The translations under genes and the position numbers were made by a program. The notes under the pieces are model-generated. The model had not been told where the DNA came from and searched no databases. It saw only the letters and a program-made list of their open reading frames with translations. Shown here in pieces: positions 1-9,181 of a stretch of 23,101 bases of DNA (its first letter is position 1; the number at the start of each line of letters is the position of its first letter). The DNA comes from Protostelium mycophagum (Eukaryota; Evosea; Variosea; Protosteliida; Protosteliaceae): NCBI GenBank assembly GCA_002081555.1, contig MZNV01002280.1:1-23101 (forward strand). The letters run 5' to 3'.

Positions 1-161
1 AATAAACGAGGTTACAACTGGCCTGTGCAAATCTGACAGTAAATTACCCTCTGTTATTGCCAAATCATTAACGATCATGCAGGCTATAAGGAATGTTTGG
101 ATATTCATGGCAATTAGACCACGAAGCAAAGAATAAACGAGGTTACAACTGGCCTGTGCAA
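1..161. repeat. 30-bp direct repeat, two copies
   Basis: A 30-nt segment beginning AATAAACGAGGTTACAACTG occurs at 1-30 and again at 132-161 without a mismatch, a spacing of 131 nt. The first copy starts at the window edge, so a longer tandem array may continue to the left. No coding potential is seen between the copies. Confidence 0.85.
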
Positions 162-566
162 GATTTAGACCATCATCATGTGCTCCTTTGAAATGACAGA
201 AACACGCTTTAGAACTCATCAAAGGTCCAATCATGTTCCACCGATTGTTTGTCTCCCTTTTCTTTATCATATCAACGCCTTAAAGCTAAATAAATTTAAA
301 GGCAAGACTTGGATGTTGTAGAAGTAGAAAGATTTGGAATGTATAACCCTCTCTTGGGTAAATTTATTTTCTCACTGCTGAGGTGCTGCCTGCTGCTGTC
401 TGGGACGAAAATTTCCATTGTTGTCCACTGGTTAGAGAAGACAGAAGATTGTTAATAATGATCGTAAATTTCGATGATATTTATTCAGCCTCTCAGAGGT
501 CACGTGACTCAAGAGTCTTGAGGATGAGGAGCCGTCAGATTGATTCATCCTAACGGCATCGTCCGA
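162..566 (+). promoter_or_regulatory. Upstream region of the PH/pseudokinase/SH2 gene
   Basis: No gene is seen here. Close to the first ATG there is a palindromic E-box-like octamer TCACGTGA at 500-507. It is followed directly by a perfect 7-bp inverted repeat around one base, CTCAAGAGTCTTGAG, at 508-522. Both lie 45-67 nt before the start codon, where a core promoter or 5' UTR would be expected in such a compact genome. A GTTGTAGA octamer lies at 315-322. A regulatory role is inference. Confidence 0.4.
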
Positions 567-3500
567 ATGAGCAGCGTTCCCTCTTCACCGACGATGAAGC
601 GGAAGGACGTTCTCAGTCGATCACCGAAGATGAAGAGGTCAGACTCAATATCATTTCCGGATCCGCCATCTTCTCCTTCTGGATCTTCTTTAACAGCGGC
701 TAAATTGAGAGCCACTGCGAGTTTCGCAGGATGGTTAAGAAAGAGGGGAGGTGGTAATGTGTCTTCTGCTTTCAAGCGGCGCTATTGCGTACTGTGTCAT
801 GATGCCCTCTATTACTTTAAGAACGAGGTGAGATTTACTGGAAGATGGTGATTGATGGATTTCAGACTTCTGTCCCTCAAGGAGTTGTGGCTCCTTTATC
901 AGCATACGAAGTGGGTTAATTCCATCACGAACCTCTTCTGTCGAGGATTGTGGCAAATGATGAGATGGCCAAAAGAATCTTTATCACATAATACACTAAC
1001 TGGATGAAATCACTGATTTACTTCTCAGTTATTTGGAGGTTTAGGTGTTCAATTTGAACTGCGGCCGAAGACGATGGTTGGGATTCCCACAAAAGATCGA
1101 GTATATCGGTTTGAGGCCATGTCTGTACAACAGAGCGCAGAATGGATGAGTAATCTCGGACTCTTATTGTTGGTAAGACTTACTAACTCCTGTCATTTTG
1201 ATTCAGTACGAAAGACCCAGATGACATTTTCAATGAACTGGATTCATGATCCTATCAACCAATAGGATGATACATAATGAGATCGCGAAACAAAAAAACA
1301 GATCTTTATGATTTCAATGTGATTTCCAAAAGATAGTCATCAGATGGTGATGAATCGACAGACGTCTAATTTGTCCTTAACCGATGATGACAAATCCACA
1401 ACAAGGGCACATATCTCAGATCAAGACATAGAGAGGACAGATGCAGGTACTCATGCATTCCCTCTTTGTCAATTTGTGTTTTTTTCTTTTTTAAAATTTT
1501 TTTAGGGAAATATTTTGAAAGAGGAAATCTCGCAGGAGTCGGCCAGGCAAGTTTCGACATTTTTTTTTACTATTTTTCATTTGAAAAAAATTAAAAAAGT
1601 GGAGAATTTGTTTTATTTATTTAAATATGCACTGTGATATTTACACGCCGTTTTCCCGCTCACGGCGAAATATTCGGGAATTCAAAATTTGAATTTTAAC
1701 GGTTTTTCAGGTCGGAATACATCACTTGAGCCTTCCCTATGGGTACATGACTGAGAAGGAGAAAGACAAATTCTCCATCCACATGACAACCATTTCAAAC
1801 CTGTCACATAACGTTCTGATCAAAGTGGTGAGGATCCTGACACCTGTCGTTCCATCTGTTTTATTTGTATGCGACAGCACCAGGATTTTGCAACTTTGTA
1901 ATCGCGGCGAAGCCGCAGAGAAATCGAGCGTGACCAAATTAGCTTGGATGTCTTTGTGCACACAGACAGATGCTGTTTAATTTCGTTTCAACACTGGTGC
2001 CTTCATTGTCTATAAGATTATCGCGGCACAGCCGCAGCATAACGCTTGTATAGTTTTAATTCCTCGATATCCAAAAGACGATCACTCGTTCTGAGCACAA
2101 GCCGCGTCCCAAACAATTGAAATTCTCCGACGTCATCCTGACATTTTTGACAGCACGGGTACTCCACGAAGAACGAGACGCTGTCAGTCATAACCGATTA
2201 TTACGATGTCTCCCTCGGGGATTATATATACGACCTTGACATTGGCATTTCGGATGCACAGAAGGTGGAAGTCTTATGCCAATTAGTCAGCGCACTACAA
2301 TACCTGCAGAAAAATAACATACAACACCTCCACCTCGAGGTGAGCGAGATTTCCACGAAATTTCTCCGTCTCTTTCTCGGTCGTTGTAGATGGTCGAGGT
2401 CACGTGATCTGAAAGAGACAGCCGAGAAGTATCATGCTGAAGAATTTGGACACCGTGAAGGTGTCTAGTTATTGGTTGGGCAGTTTGGAAAACAAAAGTC
2501 ACGGACAAGATGTCAGAGACGCGAGGTATAAGGCACCAGGTGAGGCTCGAAGATATCTGTTCTATATATAGACTCCTCCTTGAGATATTTTTGGCTCGTT
2601 GTAGATACGTATATCTCTGGATATTTATGATATACAGAGATATTGATGAAGACGAGTCGGTACAAACAGAACCTCAGCGAGGATATTTATTCACTTGGGA
2701 TGATGTAGGATTTAATTCATTTTAATTATTATTTCGAATTTCCTGAATTTTTCAAGTTGAAAATTGAAAGAGATATTTTTATTTTGGAAAAATTTTATAT
2801 CAAGATTTTATTGAAATAAAATAGAATGTGGGAATTACAAATGAGGCAGAGGTCATATCCAGGTGAGAAAGTTCGTGGAATTTTCTATACATTGAGTTCG
2901 GATGACGTCACATTCTAAAAATAATACTGTACGTTTGAACCGACAGAATTGATTCGACAGCGAAATTTCCATAAATTTTTGTTCAACAGATCTATTTTTA
3001 GTAACTGTAATCAGGGATCCCCGCCTGGGACATATACACCATTGTGGGAAGGGGGGAGCGACCGGAGCTGCCAGATGACGTCATACTGGCTAATATAATC
3101 AGAGGGTGCTGGAAACAGGACCCGCAGGAGAGAATGAGTTATGAAGACATTCAGACCGAGTTGGAGAAACTAAAACAAACCATACAAACATGGGTGAGCG
3201 AAATTTCATGAAAAATTCGAAAAAACCGAACAACTTCTGCGACATTTCTGCGAGTTTTCACCAGATGAAATTCGCAAGACTGAATAATGTCGACAAAATA
3301 AGACATGTCGACAACATTCTCATTCGAATAAAACAGAAGGGGAACAACCAGCCTGCCACTCGGTACATCAACACAGGCCCAGTCTTCGACGCGATCGAGA
3401 CTATTTTGAGATCACGAGACTCCCAGCAGGGTGGGGAGGGGATAACACAACTAAGTACTCTATTTATGAATGCAAAAGTACAAGAGTGGAAAGTTTTCTG

Positions 3501-4483
3501 CGAAAAAGTGAGTGAAATTTACGAGAAAATTCATAGAAAAACGGCTGGAAGAATCTTGTCACCAAATAGTTTCAAATTTTAATATTTGCAGGCAATGAGC
3601 TGCATGAGAGTCTCGAGAGCTGATTTAGACAAAATCCACCCGCTACTGGTCGACAGAGGCGAGAAGGTGATCTATTTTTGGCCGATTGTAGATGGCTAAA
3701 ATGTCCCAGGTCGTTTCTAAGCAGTTTTTTCAACTGGTGGAATGGTTCAACCCCATCGTACCAGAGGGCGATTACAGGTAAATTTCTTCGACTTTTCCTC
3801 GAAATTTCAAAGAGATTTCCCAACAGAAAATTGCAGCTCCTTCCCGGAATCTTCCGAGACTTTTCTGATCACGTGACAGTAACCCGCTCGCTTTCGCCAT
3901 GTCTGACATTGCCATGGTAGTGGGACACGATTGGTTCTTTGGGAATGTTACGATGGAGGATTGTAAATCGCATCTATTACCGCACCTCCCCGACGGCACC
4001 TTTCTTGTGCGATTTTCAAGCAGGATAGGGACTTACGCACTGTCCGCGATACGAGCTAAGGTGGGAATTCGAACGAATTTTCAACGAGTTTTCGGTGACA
4101 TTTTGGTGGAAATTCATTGTCTGTATTCTTGTTTGTTAAAAATATGCAAGAAAGACCAAAAGTATTCAAGCTGTAAAACGAAAACCGGTTTTGCGTTAAC
4201 ACTGCAATTCCTTACCGCGAATCGCGGTAACTAACCGACATTACCGTGCGAGACAGAGGGTACTGATTAAACTCGACAGGAACTTTACCATTGGAGGTTC
4301 ACTCTAGAGAAGATAGCCGATCAGTTCACCTACACCCTCGAAAATGAGACATTCGATGATCTGAGAGCGATGATTGCGCATTTTCAAGAGCATGCGATCC
4401 CCGCCAGGGGCAGATCGGCGTTCAAACTGGCGGCGGGTTTGGACAGACGGAAAAACCTCTACTCTGTGCCTGGGCAGATATAA
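567..4483 (+). CDS. PH - tyrosine-kinase-like pseudokinase - SH2 protein
   Basis: About 665 aa in 16 exons: 567-827, 866-910, 1029-1172, 1344-1446, 1506-1546, 1711-1827, 2154-2339, 2422-2539, 2638-2704, 2825-2862, 3015-3193, 3337-3507 (possibly from 3265), 3592-3666, 3710-3777, 3880-4060, 4280-4483. Splice phases agree throughout. The start is the first in-frame ATG. A Ser/Pro-rich, basic N-terminus precedes a PH domain (residues about 54-150, GWLRKRGGG to AEWM). A kinase fold follows (about 185-433, with APE, YSLGMIMWEL and CW..DP..R). It is catalytically dead: the VAIK Lys reads His, HRD reads HLH, and DFG reads SYW. After a helical linker with QFFQLVEWF, an SH2 domain (about 556-645) keeps GTFLVRFS with the phosphotyrosine-binding Arg. 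Order and linker recall Dictyostelium SHK kinases and the STAT linker-SH2. A membrane-recruited scaffold or adaptor is inferred. The intron at 1547 uses a GC donor. Confidence 0.85.
1904..1916. repeat. Intronic mini-hairpin, family A
   Basis: GCGGC GAA GCCGC is a perfect 5-bp stem with a 3-nt loop. It lies inside the unusually long (326 nt) intron 1828-2153 of the PH/pseudokinase gene. The context ATCGCGG...CCGCAG is shared with the copy at 2023. Confidence 0.75.
2023..2035. repeat. Intronic mini-hairpin, family A
   Basis: GCGGC ACA GCCGC has the same stem as the copy at 1904 but a different loop. It lies in the same intron, 119 nt downstream, with the same preceding ATC and following AG. 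Confidence 0.75.
4212..4230. repeat. Intronic hairpin, family B
   Basis: TTACCGCGA A TCGCGGTAA is a perfect 9-bp inverted repeat around one base, in the 219-nt intron 4061-4279. The right arm continues as CGGTAACTAACC, a string repeated exactly at the hairpin near 9395. Confidence 0.75.
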
Positions 4484-4682
4484 AGACCCTTTTGTGTTTT
4501 GTTGTCTATAAACCGGCTGAATAGGTGTTGGGAACGATGGAGTGTAGTTTCGTAAAGAAGGTACACTACGGTAAAGATCGCGGTAGATAACGTGTTTACT
4601 ACCGAGACTGGGGAACCTCACCCTTTGCAACAGTGAAAGTCGCCATGTGCACTACCTCTCATTTTGGCCGCATCGTCAGAAG
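4484..4682. other. Intergenic region with an imperfect hairpin
   Basis: No gene is seen. CGGTAG at 4581-4586 and CTACCG at 4599-4604 form a 6-bp stem with a 12-nt loop. The sequence around it (ACGGTAAAG, TCGCGGTAG) resembles the family B hairpins, and it is the only member found outside an intron. Confidence 0.4.
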
Positions 4683-4764
4683 ATGAAACCACCTGCCTTA
4701 CTTATTGTGTGCACCTTGTTTTTATTTGGTAGAATTGTGAGCTCTGGTGTGATGTCGTGATCAT

Positions 4765-4894
4765 CAGAACCCACCAACTTGCGGAAGTTTGATACGAAGG
4801 GTTGTTGGTCCAAAAACCATTATTGATGAGCTCTTTATGTCCAGTGGAACCACATTGAGATTGAATGGAAAAGTTGAAAAATAATAACCAGGAA
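4765..4894 (-). repeat. Inverted copy of receptor intron 1 / exon 2
   Basis: The reverse complement of 4862-4894 matches 5452-5484 over 33 nt with one difference (core TTCCTGGTTATTATT). Weaker similarity continues to about 5648. Translated on the minus strand, fragments such as VPLDIKSS and WTNNPSYQTS mirror VPSDIKRT and WSINPSYYTS of the receptor ectodomain, but in two different frames. Confidence 0.75.
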
Positions 4895-4952
4895 TTGCAG
4901 CAAATCTGCAGATCAAGCGATGCTTTGATTTTGTACAAGACAACCCTCTCAC

Positions 4953-5157
4953 AGAGTGTAGATCACTTCAAATTACAAAAGCACTGGACTATCTCTATAA
5001 TCAGAATCAAGTGCAGACCAAAATTCTCCCATCAAAGGTAATCCATTCTGGGTGATATAACGAATGACTGGTACAGGTGTTGATCTCGTACAAAGGTGAA
5101 GATGTCATCGCCAAGTCGGGTGGGCTTCCCCACCTGTGTACAAAAGAGACTCTGGCG
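4953..5157 (+). repeat. Direct duplicate of kinase exon-intron-exon segment (copy 1)
   Basis: About 200 nt nearly identical to 8382-8577, covering a kinase exon, its 39-nt intron and the start of the next exon. The intron is as well conserved as the exons, so the copy arose at the DNA level and recently. Similarity stops abruptly after CTGGC at 5157. Confidence 0.85.
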
Positions 5158-5335
5158 GGCCTATAGGTGTGCTAATCGATAATCCTATGTCAGATCTACG
5201 TCAATTTTGGCAGGTGCATCTCTCCCTATTGACATTTTGACGGACATACCCGTGATAAAGCGATGTCTTCAACCGCAGATGACAGTGAAGAGTTTGTTCA
5301 GTTTAGTGTATTTTGGGTCCGCATCTCGTTAGAAG

Positions 5336-8300
5336 ATGAAACCACCCGCCTTACTTCTTTTGTGCACCTTGTTTTGTTTGGTAGAATTGTGAGCTCTGGT
5401 GTGATGTCGTAATCGCTGATGAAGACAGGAGCACAGCAAGGTCTTATCTCCTTCCTGGTTATTATTATTCAACTTTTCCATTCAGATCCAATAATGTGCC
5501 AAGTGATATAAAGAGGACAAATTCCACACAGATCGTCAACATCACCAACATAGTCTTCAATGGTATTTCTCAGCAGATGATCTTCAATAATGATTCCTGG
5601 TCTATCAACCCTTCATATTACACTTCCATGCAAAGTTCGTGGGGTTCTTATCTCTCCTTTCAGCTTGTAAGAGGAAGCAATGTATCCATCGTGCCTCCAA
5701 ATGACTGGTACTGGATTTGGACAGGTACCGAAGCCGCATCACCTTCCATTTGGACCGGCAATTATTCCACAATTGCCGACACTGTGGCGAGTACTACCTT
5801 CTTACCTGTGGAAGGCCAACCACTTCCCGTCTTATTCATGTATGTCAACACATTATTTCGGGGACAATTGGAATTTCCATACGACATGAGCTCTGTCTTC
5901 ACAGTGAGTCGGATCGATCACAGAATAACCACTTGCCTTACGAACTTTAGGACGTTCAGTCACAATGCACAAGAATAACCTGTCCTCCAAACACGATGTG
6001 CACCGCTTTGTTTAGAGGTGTGCCTCGATGTGTGTGTTCAGATCTGTCCTTCAGCACAACATCTTGTGTTGCCTTGACGGGTGATGTCGGCAATGGAACG
6101 ATCACCTGCATGCCGGGTTGGAGTCCTTGTAACACCGGATGCTGCGAAGTGGCAGGATGCACGTCTACAACACTATATTCTCCTGGGTGAGAGTGATGAT
6201 TTGTTGTCCTTCTAAACATTTCAGGTATAAGCTCGTCAGCGATTCGCCGCTTTCCTTTTTAAACTTGACTTTCCCAACTTACCTGGTCTCTGCAGACTGT
6301 ACAAAAGCCTTCGGTCTTCACCCCCTCACCGGTATTCTGTCCATCTACAACACTGTAGATAACACTACTCTATCGACAGTCTCTGCGGAGAGCGGTCAGT
6401 TGTTCACCTTTGCGAATGGAATTGATGCGGTGATACTTCGACTCTCACGTTTCAATAATACCTCTTCGACGGTGGTGTTGACTGACAGCGGAAAATTGGT
6501 GGCGTACTACAACGCCAAAAATGCTAGAACTCCCATCATCAATGCTTTTACCCAACAGACACCCGTATCCCCACTAGGTGCTCGTGAAATTTCACAGAAA
6601 ATCAGTTGAAAACTCGCAGGTGGGACTGTCAACCTATCTGACGTGTTTGGAGCGATACAAACAAAAACAGCCGACCCTTTGGTTTGTCAAAAGCCCACTC
6701 TTATCGTCAGCACAGACTCTTATTTTACAAATAAGACATTCTCTACAACTGTGACTTACGCTCCTCCTCTCATCTACAACGTGGAAGTTCAAGATTCTAT
6801 CATGACGATCACCGGTCTGAACTTTGGAACTTCGCAGAGTTGTCTCTCTGTGAAAATTGAGGGAGAGCAGGTGAGCGTTGTAGACGACGGTTTTTCTGAC
6901 GGCTGGAGGTGCTCATGATAAGCCGAAGTGACTCTACAATACAGGTCGGCACCTCCTTCATAGGTGACTGACTTTCCATCTAATGATGTGTGACACGGAC
7001 AGGTATCAATCAGACAGTGACAGTCTCTCTCAACGGCCAAGTTGCCGTCTACACCGCAACATGGGACAGCATAGGTTTAGGACAGATCAGTGCCAGCCTC
7101 ACATCTATTAAGAACGCCACACTGTCATTATTGACGGCCGCCGAGTCCTCAAACTCCACCGCCATCACTTACGTATCATCACAGATCAGCATCACAGTTC
7201 AGAAGATCATCAGTAATGCAAACACATCAAGTGTCACGGTGACATCTAGTGGCGTGTCTGTGGACATCCCCACAGCTGTATTGTCACTATCTCAGGATTC
7301 GACATCATATGTTGTGTGCTCTACAACGAGTGATAACCCCCTCAGCACACTCTCTTCATCACAAATGTAATGATCATCATTTCGTTAGAACATTTATAGT
7401 CTGTTGGTCCGGCTGACCTGTTGTAGATTCTCGAACGTGGTGGGACTTAGCTTACTGGACAAGTCCGGAAATGAGATAGAAGTGAAAGACTTACAAACAC
7501 CAATCAGCATCACCATAGTAACCGACTCTGTCACAACAGAAAGTTGTTTGTCTCGATATTCGGTGCGAGCTGACACGTCACAGAACTTTTCTGTTCGTAT
7601 TGGGATGACGTCAGCAATTCATGGAACACAAGTGGTCTGTCTACAACGAGTAATTCGACGCTTTACACTTGCATGACGTCACATCTGACGAACTTTACCC
7701 TCACATTGGGGAATTCACCCAACCCGGTGACAGCACCAACCACAAACCAAAAGGATAACAAAACAACGATGATAGCTATCATTGTGGGTGTTGTGGGGGG
7801 TGTTCTATTTATAGCCCTCATCATAGTGGTGATCTTGTACATCACAAAAACAGTGAGCACTCTTCCTTGCGGAAAATCTGACTCGTTGTAGAGAGACAGT
7901 TACCAACGACAGCGGAGTCAGATCTCACTCGAAAATGACAACAAGATGAGCATCGCATTAGTATGTGAATTGAAGAGACAAGAGCTTGTTACTGTCTATA
8001 AGGCCACATATGGTGGCACCACAGATGTGGTTGTGAAAAAAGCAGAGACGAAAAGTGCAGTGCAGAAGTTGTTGGCAGAGGCAACAAATGCAAAGGTGAA
8101 CGTTGTATCGAGATGTGATGAGATGCGATGTTGACATCTGGACAGGCGTTGCATCATCCGAATGTGTTGATGTTTATCAACCAGTCTTTCACTGCTACGG
8201 ACTCGTGCATCGTGTATGAGTGGATGAAGGATCTGGACCTGTCAACATACATCTCAAAGTCGCGTCTGAATGACATGCAGATCCTCTCCATGTGAGTAGT

Positions 8301-9090
8301 GGTTCACCCACCGTCACCGCAGCAAAGCTGCAGATTTGGAGTCTAGGTGTTATGCTTTAGAAGATCCTCTAACAGAAATGTAGATCACTTCAAATTGCAA
8401 AAGCACTGGACTATCTCTATAATCAGAATCAAGTGCAGACCAAAATTCTCCCATCAAAGGTAATCCATTCTGGGTGATATAACGAATGACTGGTACAGGT
8501 GTTGATCTCATGTAGAAATGAAGACATCATCGCCAAGTTGGGTGGGTTTTCACACCTGTGTACAAAAGGGACCCTGGCATCTACAACGACAAGACACCGA
8601 TTCAATGTGAGTCTTTTCTTGAAAATTGGGTGATGATGAAACAGTCACCGGAAGTAATGAGAGGAGGCGAACACAATGAAGCCTCTTCTGTCTGGTCATT
8701 AGGACTGGTCATGTGGACTATGGCGTCAAACAACGAGATCGTCTATGGCAGCCTCTCTGATCAGCAGGTAAGACCGCTTGAAGAATGTGGAATGTGTGTT
8801 CATGCGTGCAGGTGTTCAAGATGCTGCCAAAAGGGAAGGTAAGCATAGAAACACAAGCCAGTTGGAACAGATCACTCGAATCACTCATCAACAAATGGTG
8901 AGACTCTATAACTGTCTCCTTCATTGATCTTCTCAGCCTCGCAACACACAACCAGACACCGCCCTCCTTCAGAGAGGTGATCGCTCATCTTGAGAGTGCA
9001 ATGAATTTTGGGTCGAGAGCGAATACCGGACCTCAACAGATCGCACCAGACCCCTTTGCTTACATGATCAACCATGACTTCCAAGGATGA
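5336..9090 (+). CDS. Receptor: IPT/TIG - GPS - TM - pseudokinase
   Basis: About 1005 aa in 16 exons: 5336-5388, 5486-5903, 5951-6186, 6225-6583, 6620-6870, 6909-6963, 7003-7366, 7427-7542, 7584-7852, 7892-8095, 8146-8291, 8384-8459, 8499-8606, 8645-8767, 8812-8897, 8937-9090. The 7543-7583 intron is the least certain. The signal peptide is MKPPALLLLCTLFCLVEL. The ectodomain is rich in N-glycosylation sequons, with a Cys-rich part (about 158-236), an IPT/TIG domain (about 395-480, ITGLNFG), then GAIN-like sequence ending in a GPS motif (CSYWDD...W...CMTSHLTNF, about 621-655). HLT is the cleavage tripeptide. One Cys pair remains of the usual two. One TM helix lies at about 680-704. The cytosolic kinase fold (about 725-990) keeps VVVKK, SPE and WSLGLVMW. 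It lacks the Gly loop, has VQTKILPSK for HRDLKPSN and GFS for DFG, and so should be inactive. I know of no family with this domain order. Confidence 0.85.
8319..8331. repeat. Intronic mini-hairpin, family A, compensated stem
   Basis: GCAGC AAA GCTGC lies in the receptor intron 8292-8383. Compared with GCGGC...GCCGC elsewhere, the central G-C pair has become A-T on both sides, so base pairing is kept. Confidence 0.7.
8382..8577 (+). repeat. Direct duplicate of kinase segment (copy 2, in the intact gene)
   Basis: This is the counterpart of 4953-5157. It contains the receptor exons encoding IAKALDYLYNQNQVQTK and the region around LGGFSHL. In this copy the reading frame and splice sites are intact. 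Confidence 0.85.
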
Positions 9091-9134
9091 TGAAACTCTG
9101 AAGCCTCTTCATGATCTGATGTTGATGAGAGATG

Positions 9135-9149
9135 AAAGACTCTTTACAG
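9135..9149 (-). other. Echo of the last zinc-finger motif after the DNAJC21 stop
   Basis: AAAGACTCTTTACAG here is identical to 9246-9260, which encodes CKESF of the final zinc finger. The reverse strand reads CNTCKESF, compared with CNVCKESF in the gene, but it lies past the stop codon and has no following His pair. It looks like a short duplication in the 3' UTR. Confidence 0.5.
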
Positions 9150-9181
9150 GTGTTACAGTTATAAAGATAAAAGAGTGAAAT

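Larger units (their letters stand above)
4683..5310 (+). pseudogene. Rearranged partial copy of the downstream receptor gene
   Basis: This stretch holds pieces of the 5336-9090 gene, out of order. At 4683-4736 an exon begins MKPPALLIVCTLF, matching the receptor's signal-peptide exon at 5336, with near-identical flanks (about 4665-4760 versus 5318-5412). At about 4765-4894 a piece of the receptor's intron 1 and exon 2 lies inverted. At about 4953-5157 kinase sequence matches 8382-8577 almost base for base, including the intron. The tail (5170-5310) can be read as a weak kinase C-lobe remnant, for example DIPVIKRCLQ. The signal exon differs from the intact copy by one base in its coding frame, and stops interrupt the remainder. 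The TIG, GPS and transmembrane parts are missing. It therefore looks like a non-functional relic of a tandem duplication. Confidence 0.75.

Noticed and set aside
2101-2153. ILRRHPDI-like reading before the exon at 2154, as kinase alpha-C/beta-4 sequence
   Set aside because: The exon ending at 1827 already supplies ISNLSHNVLIKV and joins in phase to HGYSTKNETL. The other reading would need an unsupported frame change.
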